A stretch of 64,000 bases of DNA from Aquibacillus salsiterrae (GCF_028416595.1 NZ_JAMQKC010000005.1:1-64000); one strand, 5' to 3'; counted from the first letter of the stretch, positions 35,525-45,775 are shown. Numbers and translations: made by a program. The notes: a model not told the origin generated them from the sequence alone.

Positions 35525-36385
35525 TTAAACATATCTCTTCGGTTTCCTTTCTCGGAAAACGAAAGCAATAACCAATAATAGAATTGCGATAACCACTGCA
35601 TACATCCACGCCATCGCGGATGCAAACCCATAACCTCTTGTCGCAGCAAACATATTGGTATAAATGAGGTTAATGATTGGGTTTTGATTACTATTGGCTA
35701 GCGATACTAGCGTGTAAATAAAATTAACAAGGACAATTGGTTTTATTGTTGGTAATGTGATTTTCCAAAAACATTCCCAAGAAGAACCCCCATCAATCTT
35801 TGCCGCTTCATAAAGACTTGGATCAATCTTTTGTAAAACTGCTAGAAAGATTAGTATTTGAACTCCGGAATACCAGAGGATAATAATGATTTGTCCAAAT
35901 AATTCACCAATTTGTGTAGCGAACCATATTGGGAACAATCCAGCCAAAATACCAATAATCACGTCCTGGTTAACCAATGGTATTGTTGTAGCATCTTGAC
36001 TAGTTAGCTGATTGATAACAGGACCACTAGCCACAATAACTGGCAGAAAAAAGATTGTTCGGAATGAGCCTTTAAATTTCACATTCTGATTCAGTAGCAT
36101 TGCGATAATTAAAGCAAAGACTACAATAACCGGCACCCTAAGAATCGTATCAAGTACAAATCCTAATAACTCTTGAATAAAGAACATATCTTTAAGCCAT
36201 ACATCTAAATAATTGTTAAAACCAACATATTTAAATTTCAGTCCCACTGGTGTGATCCTCATATCATTCATACTATAATAGAAGGATTGAATGAGCGGCA
36301 ACAACACTAATGCTAAAAATCCAAGTAGCCAAGGTAAGATAAATAAATAACCATATATGGTTGTTCTTTTCATTTTAAATTTCAT
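35525..36385 (-). CDS. Sugar ABC importer permease (MalF type)
   Basis: A 286-residue membrane protein with six segments and EAA loop EAAKIDGGSSWECFWKITLP. Its ATG overlaps the stop codon of the upstream large surface protein (TAATG), showing translational coupling. With the next gene it forms the second permease pair of the operon. No ATPase gene is nearby; a shared MsmX-type ATPase elsewhere is expected from what is known in Bacillus. Confidence 0.9.
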   Translation of the reverse strand: MKFKMKRTTIYGYLFILPWLLGFLALVLLPLIQSFYYSMNDMRITPVGLKFKYVGFNNYLDVWLKDMFFIQELLGFVLDTILRVPVIVVFALIIAMLLNQNVKFKGSFRTIFFLPVIVASGPVINQLTSQDATTIPLVNQDVIIGILAGLFPIWFATQIGELFGQIIIILWYSGVQILIFLAVLQKIDPSLYEAAKIDGGSSWECFWKITLPTIKPIVLVNFIYTLVSLANSNQNPIINLIYTNMFAATRGYGFASAMAWMYAVVIAILLLVIAFVFRERKPKRYV

Positions 36386-38718
36386 TAATCTTGCACCACC
36401 TTATATGAGAGTGCTTTAATCGTTTGTCCATCGACTATCACATCATTCTCTTGGTAGTTGACATAAATGGTTGCTCCATTACTGTAACTTACTTTCGTAA
36501 CACCATTTGTACGCACATAGTCTTCGATAACTGAATCTTCTGTTACCTCATTTACTTGTTTTAATTTTCCGTAATAATCTTGAATCATTTTCTTATACCG
36601 TTCATATTTTGAACTATAAATATCAGATGAATTGGTATTTAGTAAGTCTGCCGGGTCCTCATTGGTAATATAGAAGGACGGATTCAACCCTTGCTCTACC
36701 ATCTTCAGGAAGAACTCCACTTGGTTTGCCTGGAAATTAATATATTCTGCATACATTGGGACAATTCCCTTCAATGTAAGAGCTATGAATGGAATATCCT
36801 CATCGGTAAAGATATAGTCAGAAGATTGAGTTGGCAGATCAATAATGGCATTTGAATATTTCCAAAGATAAGAGAAAGGCTGCTCTAACATTAAATTAAA
36901 GTTTTGATCATATTCAGAAATTATTGACTCATATCGTTCTTTAGTCGCAATTCGGTCGAATTCTTTACTCCTTTCACTATAGGAGAACAACTTATTTGAA
37001 ATCCCACTAATCATTACATTTTCTGTCCCATTGTTTTTGTAAGTGTCTTCTACTTCTTTTAGTATTTCGACAGTCGATTCGGGATTTAAATAATTTAAAT
37101 ATTGATAAGCTTTCCCGTAGACCCCCTCTTCATATGTCCGTTTATTAAATTTTTTCATAACCTTATACCTTGTGTTACCAAGCTCTTCCATATTAATTCT
37201 TAATGCATCATGATAGAGGAATAAGTCAATATTTCTTTCCTTACTTTCGTTTAATAACTCCTTTAGTTCCATTTCATCGTCCAACGATGACTCCGGATCA
37301 AAAGATTGTATAGGCAATCCCGCATAATATCCTCCGTTTTGCCATCCTTTATAGATTGACAAAATTTGGTCAACACCATTTTCTTGTAAATCGCCATAAA
37401 TTGAGCTTGCTTGAGCAAAAGTGGTCATCGGCACGTCTTTCTTAAAAATCAATCCATTTTCCACATCTGCACCAAATAAATCTACACGAGCTTTAAATTG
37501 ATCTTCTTGCTCAACTATTTGATCTGTTTCTAGAAGGTAGTCACGATAAACTTGAGCTAAACCAACATAATCAGCTTCATCTTTGGATACGAACTGGTAC
37601 CTAACTTTAATATTAAAGTCATTTTTACTTTTTTGTCGCACAACCATTGTTCCGGAATCCTTACTTGTTGGTTGATTATAAACTTGTCTATAAATAAATT
37701 TTGAAGTTATCCAATTATATGGCAAAATCGCTCCATTTGGATAAGCCTCAATTTTCGCGCTGTATTGACCTTCTTCAATAATGCCAAGATAGCCCATTTG
37801 CGTATCAGTCTGCACCATACCGAATACAGGAGCCAATATTTTCTCTGTTTCATTAAATGGATTCATTCGATGAAATAAGGAGAGAACGTAAGATTCATCA
37901 ACACCAGGATTATTACCATAAACCATTTCGGAATATGGTTGCTTATATTTTCCATCATTATCTTCCAAATAGATTAATGCTCCAGAACCATCTGGAATAA
38001 ACATATAACCATCTCGATTATCCAATTTAGAATAACCTAAGAACGGATACACATAAAAACCAGAAACTTTAAACTTGTCACTATTTTCTACAATCTTGTC
38101 TTGTGGTATTTCAACAACTATTCCTGAGTCAGTTAACGTAACTTCCAATTGATATGAGATTTCAAGTCCTGGATAAGTTACTTTTGCAACAAACCCATCA
38201 TTCTTGTAGACCACTTCTTTTGTAGGATTTTCCGAATACATATCTGCACGATAAGTTACAATATTTGTTCCTACTAAATACTCCATTACAACTGCCGACT
38301 TCATAAAGTTTTTCCATTCTTGGTTACTCTCGACCGGATTTTCCACTGTTGAATACATAACTGCACCGGTTGTTTTATCCCGCATGATGATTGACAAGTT
38401 TTCTTCCTTAAAATACATTTCATACTTATCGTTTTCTAATAAATATTTATGTCCATCAATTTCTTCTTGGGTAGTATCGACTTGTTTTGCTCGAACTTCA
38501 GGAATGTTATCCATTTCTTCTGTTTCATTCGACATTGACTGCGGAGTAAGTTCCTCCTTACTAGTATTGCTTTTTTGCTGGGTAGTTGCTGATCCATTCC
38601 CGTACTGCGATTCATCATTTTCCGAATCATCATCTTTGGTGAAAATAAAAAATACTAAACTTGCAATGATGATAAACATGATGCTTTTAGTTAGTGTTTT
38701 TTTATTAACCATTTTCAA
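36385..38718 (-). CDS. Large membrane-anchored extracytoplasmic protein of unknown function (DUF5696-like)
   Basis: A 777-residue protein starting TTG at 38718 (GAGGGGGTG seven bases upstream) or ATG at 38712. One N-terminal transmembrane helix (about 12-27) precedes an acidic linker, so the bulk is outside. The middle (about 90-400) looks like beta-sandwich; about 415-690 resembles a TIM-barrel of glycoside-hydrolase type (IYKGWQNGGYYAG, LFLYHDALRI, MISGISNKLFSYS); the end (NGATIYVNYQENDV) is a beta-sandwich seen after such barrels. I recall this family as DUF5696, found beside sugar ABC genes; I could not check. Enzyme or receptor is open. Overlaps the genes on both sides. Confidence 0.7.
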   Translation of the reverse strand: MKMVNKKTLTKSIMFIIIASLVFFIFTKDDDSENDESQYGNGSATTQQKSNTSKEELTPQSMSNETEEMDNIPEVRAKQVDTTQEEIDGHKYLLENDKYEMYFKEENLSIIMRDKTTGAVMYSTVENPVESNQEWKNFMKSAVVMEYLVGTNIVTYRADMYSENPTKEVVYKNDGFVAKVTYPGLEISYQLEVTLTDSGIVVEIPQDKIVENSDKFKVSGFYVYPFLGYSKLDNRDGYMFIPDGSGALIYLEDNDGKYKQPYSEMVYGNNPGVDESYVLSLFHRMNPFNETEKILAPVFGMVQTDTQMGYLGIIEEGQYSAKIEAYPNGAILPYNWITSKFIYRQVYNQPTSKDSGTMVVRQKSKNDFNIKVRYQFVSKDEADYVGLAQVYRDYLLETDQIVEQEDQFKARVDLFGADVENGLIFKKDVPMTTFAQASSIYGDLQENGVDQILSIYKGWQNGGYYAGLPIQSFDPESSLDDEMELKELLNESKERNIDLFLYHDALRINMEELGNTRYKVMKKFNKRTYEEGVYGKAYQYLNYLNPESTVEILKEVEDTYKNNGTENVMISGISNKLFSYSERSKEFDRIATKERYESIISEYDQNFNLMLEQPFSYLWKYSNAIIDLPTQSSDYIFTDEDIPFIALTLKGIVPMYAEYINFQANQVEFFLKMVEQGLNPSFYITNEDPADLLNTNSSDIYSSKYERYKKMIQDYYGKLKQVNEVTEDSVIEDYVRTNGVTKVSYSNGATIYVNYQENDVIVDGQTIKALSYKVVQD

Positions 38719-40747
38719 TTCGATACACCCCCTCGTTAAATAGAGACATTACAAACGACAGCATTTGTGATATTAAGACATAAACTATGAAAATCAGCAG
38801 TACACCAATTAAAATTGTAAACGCCGTTAAGAATATGATTTTAAACGTTTCTCCAATTGTGTAATTATTAATTTCCTTAATCATCACAATTAATAGAATA
38901 GCCACCCACGAATACGTGAAAAAGTTGGTGAACTCTAGTAAATAAGATTCGTTAAGTGTAAATACATTACTAGCTAAAATAACAAACGGCTTAATCATGA
39001 AGTACGGTGCAAAAGAATATATAAATGCACTGTAAATATGCTTAAACTTCCCTTCACCATCGTTAATCGTACAAACTAAATAGTTAGATATAATAACTAA
39101 CAAAAATGCGCTTACTACAAAAACAAAATCTGAGCCAATTGCATAACTTCCATCTTCTACACTTCTGAAAATAAACCCTGAATAATATTTTTCCATTACG
39201 TAAATAACAAAGAACAAAATCAACAGAATATTTGCAGAAAGATAATTAGTTTTGTTTTCATACTTTATGCTATAAAAACTATCGATTGGATGGCGAATAA
39301 GGCTTTTCAAGAAATATAGATTCTTGACTAGTTGTAAGTTATATTTCTTATCCAACTTTTCGGCAAATTTCGCATAAATTTGATATTTTTTTTCTAATCG
39401 ACTAATGATTTTCTTCAGGATCACTAAACCAATGATAATTCCGATTAACTGGATAATATTGTTTCGCATCCACTCATTACGAATTTCCCAAAAAGAATCA
39501 GAATAACCCGGTTTATATTTAGCCTTACGGAAGGAAGTCAACGCCTCTTGATAGTTTTCTTCCTTAAAATAAGCTTCACCAAGACCAAGATTGGCAAAAT
39601 CAAACAAACTATTTAATTTGGTAACTTCCAGCCAAGGTCCCTTACTAGCTTCGTAATCACCATTTTGATAAAGTGATAACGCATTATGAACTAGATTGGC
39701 AAATTCAGTCGGTTGAAAAATCTGTATCTTATTCTTTTCCGGATCTAGCGCATAGATATTATCTTTCTGATCTAAAGCAATTGCAGAAATCTTGTTAAAT
39801 AAACCAACTCGTTGTCTCCCATCATCGCTACCACCAAAAACAAATAACAAGTTCCCCTCTTTTGTGTATTCATAAATAAACCCATTTTCACCTGCAACAA
39901 AAACATTCTCTAAAGACCCAATGTCCACAGACACCGAAAAGGGATCATTCGCTGTTGTATCTATGATGTTTTTCCCTGCCATGTTTAATTTCTTTACGGG
40001 TACTACTCTTTCCCCTTGTGAAACTGTATAGACTAAACCTTTATCATCAATATTTAAATTTTCAGCTGTTGGTGGTACCATATCAATCATTTTACTTAAT
40101 TGTTCTTCTGTAAATATCGCTTTTCTAAATTCGGTTAACGGTGTAACCATTGTATTATTAGGAGCAAAATATCCAATAAAATCGCCACTTCGTTCATTAA
40201 TTTGAATTATTCCGTTAGAATTACCACGAGATATGATAAAGATATTACCTCGTTTGTCGACAGCAAGTTTTTTAGGTACAAACGTTGACGTTTTGCCAAA
40301 AAGAATACTGTCTGGCTTACTATATTCATTTAACAGTTCCCCTTTCAGGGAGAAAACATATACCTTCGCTGCTGCCTCATCAGCAACATATAACTTATTC
40401 TCTTCAGTAATAAAAATTCCATTTGGCTTTTTTAAAAGATCTTCTCCGATAATATTAACCAAATTGCCTTGTCGGTCGCCTACTAAAATTCGGTGATTAT
40501 TTGTATCGGATATATATAGTAATCCTCGTTTATCAATTTTCAAGTCAGAAGCTTGGCTAAACAATTCATCCCCAAACTTAACAATTGTATCCTTTACCGT
40601 ATAAGCAGTCTGGGTTTGGACATAATCACCGTAACCATCCTCGGTAAATGTTTTATAAGCTGTGTTAGCGAAAACCTGAACATGACCTGTGAAGAATAAC
40701 ATAAAAGATAGAACCAGGATCGCTTTATACTTCTTTGTTTTATTCAT
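38705..40747 (-). CDS. Beta-propeller/TPR/Yip1 membrane protein of unknown function
   Basis: About 680 residues from the ATG at 40747. A signal peptide (through HVQVFA) is followed by NHL-type repeats forming an outer beta-propeller (about 60-345: ISDTNNHRILVGDRQGN, VADEAAAKVYVFSLKGELL), then two TPR-like helices pairs (LYQNGDYEASKGPWLE, YFKEENYQEALTSFRKA), one membrane helix near 430-450, a basic cytoplasmic linker, and a C-terminal Yip1-like block of about five membrane helices. Its place between two permease pairs suggests that it assembles or senses for the importers, but its function is unknown to me. Its stop overlaps the next gene. Confidence 0.75.
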   Translation of the reverse strand: MNKTKKYKAILVLSFMLFFTGHVQVFANTAYKTFTEDGYGDYVQTQTAYTVKDTIVKFGDELFSQASDLKIDKRGLLYISDTNNHRILVGDRQGNLVNIIGEDLLKKPNGIFITEENKLYVADEAAAKVYVFSLKGELLNEYSKPDSILFGKTSTFVPKKLAVDKRGNIFIISRGNSNGIIQINERSGDFIGYFAPNNTMVTPLTEFRKAIFTEEQLSKMIDMVPPTAENLNIDDKGLVYTVSQGERVVPVKKLNMAGKNIIDTTANDPFSVSVDIGSLENVFVAGENGFIYEYTKEGNLLFVFGGSDDGRQRVGLFNKISAIALDQKDNIYALDPEKNKIQIFQPTEFANLVHNALSLYQNGDYEASKGPWLEVTKLNSLFDFANLGLGEAYFKEENYQEALTSFRKAKYKPGYSDSFWEIRNEWMRNNIIQLIGIIIGLVILKKIISRLEKKYQIYAKFAEKLDKKYNLQLVKNLYFLKSLIRHPIDSFYSIKYENKTNYLSANILLILFFVIYVMEKYYSGFIFRSVEDGSYAIGSDFVFVVSAFLLVIISNYLVCTINDGEGKFKHIYSAFIYSFAPYFMIKPFVILASNVFTLNESYLLEFTNFFTYSWVAILLIVMIKEINNYTIGETFKIIFLTAFTILIGVLLIFIVYVLISQMLSFVMSLFNEGVYRIENG

Positions 40748-40755
40748 TTTCACAC

Positions 40756-41625
40756 CTACTTTAACCCAGAATGTGACATTGTGTTCATCACCTTACTTTG
40801 TAAAATGATAAATAAAACTAAGTTAGGAACAAACATGATTAGTGAAGCTACCGCTGCCATTCCTTGGCCGACTACAACATTTGTTTCAATTGCGAGCGTA
40901 TTCATAAAGAATGCCAGTGTTCTCATATTCTCGCTTGTAGTATAAAGTGTCGAAGTCTCTAAATCGTTCCAAACTAATTGAAATGCTAGAATTGCAGCAG
41001 TTGCAATAGCTGGTTTAATTAGTGGTAAGATTATCTTCCAATAAATTTTGAAATCACTTGCCCCATCAATGATTGCCGCCTCGATTAACGAATCTGGTAT
41101 TTGATCAATGAACTGTTTTATTAAGAATAGACCAACGGGCATAGCCAGTAACGGTAAGATGTGAGCGAAAAATGTATTATCAATTCCTAAAAACGATACT
41201 GTTAAAAACCTTGGAATAATTACTGCGATTGGAACGAACATTAACGCGGCATTGTTTATCTCAAAGAGAGTAAATTTACCTTTGAAATTCTTCTTGGATA
41301 GAACAAATCCAGCCATGGAAGAGATAATAACGGATAAAAATACAACCGCTGACGTTACAATTAAACTATTTAATAAATACCTACTTAATGGTATGCCCGA
41401 CGTATTTGCTAATTCAAATAGGTTCTGAAAGTTCTCAAATGTCGGTTTGTAAACAAAGAATCTAGGAGGAAAGGCATACAATTCATCTAATGGTTTAAAC
41501 GCATGATTTACGATAAACAAAATGGGCAGCATCATAAAGACTGCAAATGGTATTAAAAAAATGTAAAACTTTATTTGGCTCCTGTGAAATTTTTTCGGGT
41601 TAATGCCACTACCTTTCAATGCCAT
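40756..41625 (-). CDS. Sugar ABC importer permease (MalG type), first pair
   Basis: A 289-residue protein with six membrane segments and EAA loop [30 protein letters not shown] precedes the ATG. Paired with the permease at 41707 and, by order, with the 973-residue binding protein. It ends nine bases before the start of the propeller/Yip1 gene, so the operon continues. Confidence 0.9.
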   Translation of the reverse strand: MALKGSGINPKKFHRSQIKFYIFLIPFAVFMMLPILFIVNHAFKPLDELYAFPPRFFVYKPTFENFQNLFELANTSGIPLSRYLLNSLIVTSAVVFLSVIISSMAGFVLSKKNFKGKFTLFEINNAALMFVPIAVIIPRFLTVSFLGIDNTFFAHILPLLAMPVGLFLIKQFIDQIPDSLIEAAIIDGASDFKIYWKIILPLIKPAIATAAILAFQLVWNDLETSTLYTTSENMRTLAFFMNTLAIETNVVVGQGMAAVASLIMFVPNLVLFIILQSKVMNTMSHSGLK

Positions 41626-41706
41626 AAAAATCTTTCCTTTCTTTAGGTGGTATAAGCTACAATTAAGCTTTCATACTTTTGTCACCTAACAAATCGAATA
41701 AAACTG

Positions 41707-42588
41707 TTATGTTTCACTAAATAATTTTTTGGAAATGTAGGAAAACATGTAAATAATTAATAATAAAACAACTGATAACGCTGCAGCATAACCCATTTCA
41801 AAACGGATAAAACCATAATCCTCGATATGATTGACAATTAATTGTCCTGCGTAACCAGGGGTTGGATTTGCCCCAGTTAACTGAACCCCAATAATCCCTG
41901 TTGAAAATGTTCCTACAATAGCCATCACCGCACCAAATAGCATTTGTGGTTTCATTGATGGAATAGTAATGTAAAATAATTCTTGAAAACGATTTTTTAT
42001 ACCGTCAATTGCTCCTGCTTCATAAAGTGTTTGATCAATATTCAATACCCCAGCTAACATCGCTAGGAAACCGACCCCCATACTGCTCCACAATGCCACA
42101 ATAATCATGATAGGTAAGATGAACCTTGTATCTTGCAAAAAGATTATCGGTTCTGTTATGATTCCCCAGCGCATCAAAATACTGTTGACATATCCTGATT
42201 GATTTCCACTAAACATTATTTTCCAGACAACGGCCATCGCAACCCCTTGGGTCATTGAAGGTGAATAAAAGATTAGTGCTAAAATCATCCGTGGTAAAGT
42301 TGTTAATTGTGCCAAACACCAAGCAAGAAGGAAGGATAGTATATACCCTCCCGGCCCAACTATAACTGCAAATAACACCGTATTCGGCAATACATATTGC
42401 ATGAATATTTCATCTTGTGTTAGTAAGTTTATATAGTTTAAAAATCCTATTAGGTCTGGCCTTTCAATAGTATTAAAGTTTGTGAAGGATAGGTAGATTG
42501 CCATAATAATAGGTATAATGATAAACGTTAAAAACAAAAGAATATATGGGAGTAAAAACAGATATGGTGTTTTTTTGTCCGTGTGCAT
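41707..42588 (-). CDS. Sugar ABC importer permease (MalF type), first pair
   Basis: A 293-residue protein with six membrane segments. Its EAA-like loop [21 protein letters not shown] has a longer spacer and Gly-Ile in place of the usual Gly-Ala, a mild departure. GGGGG precedes the ATG, 11 bp after the binding-protein stop. Forms the membrane channel with the following gene. Confidence 0.88.
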   Translation of the reverse strand: MHTDKKTPYLFLLPYILLFLTFIIIPIIMAIYLSFTNFNTIERPDLIGFLNYINLLTQDEIFMQYVLPNTVLFAVIVGPGGYILSFLLAWCLAQLTTLPRMILALIFYSPSMTQGVAMAVVWKIMFSGNQSGYVNSILMRWGIITEPIIFLQDTRFILPIMIIVALWSSMGVGFLAMLAGVLNIDQTLYEAGAIDGIKNRFQELFYITIPSMKPQMLFGAVMAIVGTFSTGIIGVQLTGANPTPGYAGQLIVNHIEDYGFIRFEMGYAAALSVVLLLIIYMFSYISKKLFSET

Positions 42589-42599
42589 CTTTTAACCCC

Positions 42600-45521
42600 C
42601 TACTCGTTGTTCGACGCTGGATTCAGATAAGGTTTAATCATATTCCCATCTTTGTAATATCCAAATTCTTCTAATTTTCGTAATGTTTCTCGTTTTACTC
42701 GCTTACTCGCTAAGTCAACTGCATTTCTTAAGTTTTCTCCATCTAGTACAATTGAGTTATAAGCATTACTCAGTTCTCTCTCTAACATGTAACTACCCGG
42801 AACTCTAGGAACTTCGGTTACCCACTCCGTTTGCTCTAGAATGACATTTTTGTGATTCGTTACCCATGGCAACTCGTCAAACGCTTCAATGTTTGCCGTA
42901 TTCCAAATGTATTCTTTTCCATAAGTAGTTTGTAGAATGTTTCCAAAAGCTACTTGGACTTCTTTATCAGACCACCACTTCAAGAATTCCCATGCGTCTT
43001 CTTTCTTGTCTGATTCTTTAAAAATGATATTACTTTCTGCACCACCTGCAGACCATCTTTGAATTTCACCATTTTCATTTTCTACACCCGGCATTAGCGC
43101 AATGTCCCACAAATTAGCAATTTCAGGTGCTGCGTTTAAAATCAAGTTGTACATGAAATAATCAGAAATGCCTATTGGTAATGAGCCATCGCGGAATTGT
43201 TGATAAAAGCTGGGCACATCATAAGGGGCATTGTAAATTGTAAACAATTCCGTTAATTGTCTCATGCCCTCTATCGTTTCATTATCATTTAATTGAGTCT
43301 GACCAATTGTCTCCCCATAAAATTTACCACCATTTTGATAGATAACCGGCATTGTTCCTGCAAATATTTTCAATCCTGGCATACCAGCTGTTGGATAAAA
43401 GAAGTTCATCCCTTTTCGTTGCAATTCTGGTAGATATGTTCTCACTTGGTCCAAAGTATCTGGTACCGGCAATTGAAGTTTTTCTAGAATATCCTTTCGA
43501 TAGAATAAAACCCAGAAGTTCATGGTGTCCGGAATAGAATATGTTCCACCTTCCACTGTTCCGGGTATTAACAACCCTTGCGGAAATCTATTTTTCACTT
43601 CACCAAAATCTTTATATTCTTCTAAATTTTGCAACGCACCACGAATAGCAATTTCAAAAGGAAGTGCATAGTTAACGCCAACGGCAACATCTGGTGCATC
43701 ACCTGCTGCATTCGCTAAAATTAACTTGTTTTGATCGGGCATTAAAGACAAATCCACTTCAATTCCTGTTTCAGGTGTGAATTCTTCATCAATGAGTTGC
43801 TGAATTATTTCAACATATTGTCTCGGTCGATTAATCCAGACTTGTAAGTGATTAGGGTCTGTACTGTCTACTGAGTAATCTTGATTACCAAATGACTTGA
43901 CTAACCTTTCAAGTTTCGAATACTGTTTGTACAGAAACCCTTTGCCTTTAGGAATATCCTTTTCATCTTGATAAAAGTAAATTTGATCGATTGCAAAGCC
44001 ATTATCATTGATTTGTTGTAACAATGTCCCTAAATATGCGGTTATCGAATTTGTACCTGTTGACAACTCATTTTTCCTAACAATCAACTTATCAACTTCT
44101 TCTGCCAAACTCTTTAATTGTTCTTCTGCTATATTCAGCTGTGAAAATGCCCCGATTTCAGTTACATTCGGACTGAAAGCTTTCAAACCTTGATATAATT
44201 GATTTATTTCATCTGCCCAGTTTATTAATTGGTTCTCAACACCCGGCAAAAACTCTTCAATATCAATGTCGCGGTTACGATCCAAGTTAGGTCCTGCTAA
44301 ATTTGTTAATTCAAGAGACAAAGCTTGAATTTCACTTGATAATTGTTCAACTTTTTCAATCGTTGGCTTTAAAGGAGCTATACTAATCATAAAACTAACC
44401 TTATGTGTTCCCCTTTTCAAATAAACCGGTATCTTTTCATTAGTTTCTTTATTGATTAGTGTCGTATTTTCAAACCCTCGTGTATACTCAAATGGGTAGT
44501 CTTTAAATTTCTTAAATGGGATTTTGCCATCTAACTTTATCTGCATAAATACCGGGAAATCGGCTTTTGAACCTTGTTGATAATTTAGTCCAAGATAATA
44601 ATAGCCGTCTTCTCTAACTTCAAACTCATATTGAACTTCATGACCAGGTTTTTTAAAAGAATCATCTGCTAAATAATTTAATACTCGGTTTTCTGCACTA
44701 TACGGAGTTAAATCAACATTGTATAAAGAACCGGCTCGAATTGATGAATCATTACGTAGAGCTATATCTTCTCCTTGAACGGAAATAAAGTTACTTCCTG
44801 TCACACTTTTTTGCTCATTACTTTCAAGTTTAGTTGGAGATGATAATTCTAACGACTTAACTAGTATTTCTCCTTCTAACACATTAAAGGTTAACTCGTT
44901 CTCTCCCTTTTCAAGTTCAATAAGAAACGGATCGTTCGTTCGATAACTGGAGTCCATAATAAACTTCTTCTGCCAGTTATGGCCTTTTACAGGTTGAGGA
45001 ACAATTTCATTTCCATACTTGTCCTTACGTATTTCTTCAGGTGACATCCATTCACTTTCAAACACTAGATTTCTAAGTTCATAAAATAATCGGTCATCAT
45101 TTACTTTCAAGTCCATTCGGACAGGTAGGACATAATCATTTTCAGTTTTGAAATTCAAAGCAATTTGATAAAGTGCATTTTTGGGAGCGTCAATGACTAA
45201 TGTCACTTCATCGTTCTGTTTTAAAGCAGCAACCATGCTACCATCAACACTTTTTAAAAACTCTTGTTCTACCAATATTGTTTCCATAGAATCAAAGGTG
45301 AGTTTTTCTCCTTGATAAATCGCCTGATCTTGATTAGCTGTCAAATAACTACTATATCTTTCATCAATAAATGAAATATCGTTGGTTAACAATTTTGAAT
45401 TTGTTACCGCACCCTCTTTTTCATTTTCACCGGCAATTACGGATGAACTTTGAATTTGGGTAAGAATTAAAATGAATACAATAAAGGACACAATTATCTT
45501 TTTATTATTTAGAGAAAACAA
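42600..45521 (-). CDS. Modular 973-residue extracellular solute-binding protein
   Basis: About twice the usual length of a sugar-binding protein. TTG start at 45521 with GGGGTGAT upstream. A signal peptide (about residues 1-31) has no lipobox Cys, so it is not an ordinary lipoprotein. Two related beta-sandwich, carbohydrate-binding-like domains follow (about 40-230 and 245-390; both carry a similar VRMDLKVND / VFMQIKLDG strand). A helical, probably coiled-coil region (about 390-520) comes next, then a family 1 solute-binding fold to the end (LQVWINRPRQYVEIIQQLID, WSAGGAESNIIFKESDKKED). First gene of the operon, with a strong promoter upstream. The added domains could hold polymer at the surface. 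Confidence 0.85.
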   Translation of the reverse strand: MFSLNNKKIIVSFIVFILILTQIQSSSVIAGENEKEGAVTNSKLLTNDISFIDERYSSYLTANQDQAIYQGEKLTFDSMETILVEQEFLKSVDGSMVAALKQNDEVTLVIDAPKNALYQIALNFKTENDYVLPVRMDLKVNDDRLFYELRNLVFESEWMSPEEIRKDKYGNEIVPQPVKGHNWQKKFIMDSSYRTNDPFLIELEKGENELTFNVLEGEILVKSLELSSPTKLESNEQKSVTGSNFISVQGEDIALRNDSSIRAGSLYNVDLTPYSAENRVLNYLADDSFKKPGHEVQYEFEVREDGYYYLGLNYQQGSKADFPVFMQIKLDGKIPFKKFKDYPFEYTRGFENTTLINKETNEKIPVYLKRGTHKVSFMISIAPLKPTIEKVEQLSSEIQALSLELTNLAGPNLDRNRDIDIEEFLPGVENQLINWADEINQLYQGLKAFSPNVTEIGAFSQLNIAEEQLKSLAEEVDKLIVRKNELSTGTNSITAYLGTLLQQINDNGFAIDQIYFYQDEKDIPKGKGFLYKQYSKLERLVKSFGNQDYSVDSTDPNHLQVWINRPRQYVEIIQQLIDEEFTPETGIEVDLSLMPDQNKLILANAAGDAPDVAVGVNYALPFEIAIRGALQNLEEYKDFGEVKNRFPQGLLIPGTVEGGTYSIPDTMNFWVLFYRKDILEKLQLPVPDTLDQVRTYLPELQRKGMNFFYPTAGMPGLKIFAGTMPVIYQNGGKFYGETIGQTQLNDNETIEGMRQLTELFTIYNAPYDVPSFYQQFRDGSLPIGISDYFMYNLILNAAPEIANLWDIALMPGVENENGEIQRWSAGGAESNIIFKESDKKEDAWEFLKWWSDKEVQVAFGNILQTTYGKEYIWNTANIEAFDELPWVTNHKNVILEQTEWVTEVPRVPGSYMLERELSNAYNSIVLDGENLRNAVDLASKRVKRETLRKLEEFGYYKDGNMIKPYLNPASNNE

Positions 45522-45583
45522 AATATCACCCCAAACTTAATTAATTTGTTAACAACCATCAACATCTACCACTTATACGGATA

Positions 45584-45612
45584 ACTATATCCAAGTATGA
45601 TAGCGTTGTCAA
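45584..45612 (-). promoter_or_regulatory. Strong promoter of the eight-gene transport operon
   Basis: On the minus strand TTGACA (45607-45612), 17-bp spacer and TATAGT (45584-45589), one mismatch to consensus over both boxes. It lies about 60 bp before the 973-residue binding-protein gene. Confidence 0.75.
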
Positions 45613-45650
45613 TAATTAATAGGTAAATTATATGTATAATATTATTATTA

Positions 45651-45697
45651 ACATAACAAAAATGTTATGTAAGTAGATGTACTACATTTAAATGTAG
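45651..45697. promoter_or_regulatory. Two palindromes, candidate operators of the ArsR-type regulator
   Basis: ACATAACA-AAAA-TGTTATGT (45651-45670) and the perfect 16-bp palindrome CTACATTTAAATGTAG (45682-45697), in the divergent region between the regulator and the transport operon. They are 40 bp and more upstream of the operon's -35 and 80-125 bp upstream of the regulator start, so they could serve activation of one gene and autoregulation of the other. Confidence 0.5.
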
Positions 45698-45775
45698 ACG
45701 ATTGTTAAGTTTTGTGTTAATTTATATTTAATTTTATATGCATTTTAGTTAATGATTGGAAAGGTGGATAAATTA

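Noticed and set aside
45752-45775. Upstream ATG for the ArsR-type regulator
   Set aside because: It has no ribosome site; AAGGTGG is placed for the GTG at 45776.
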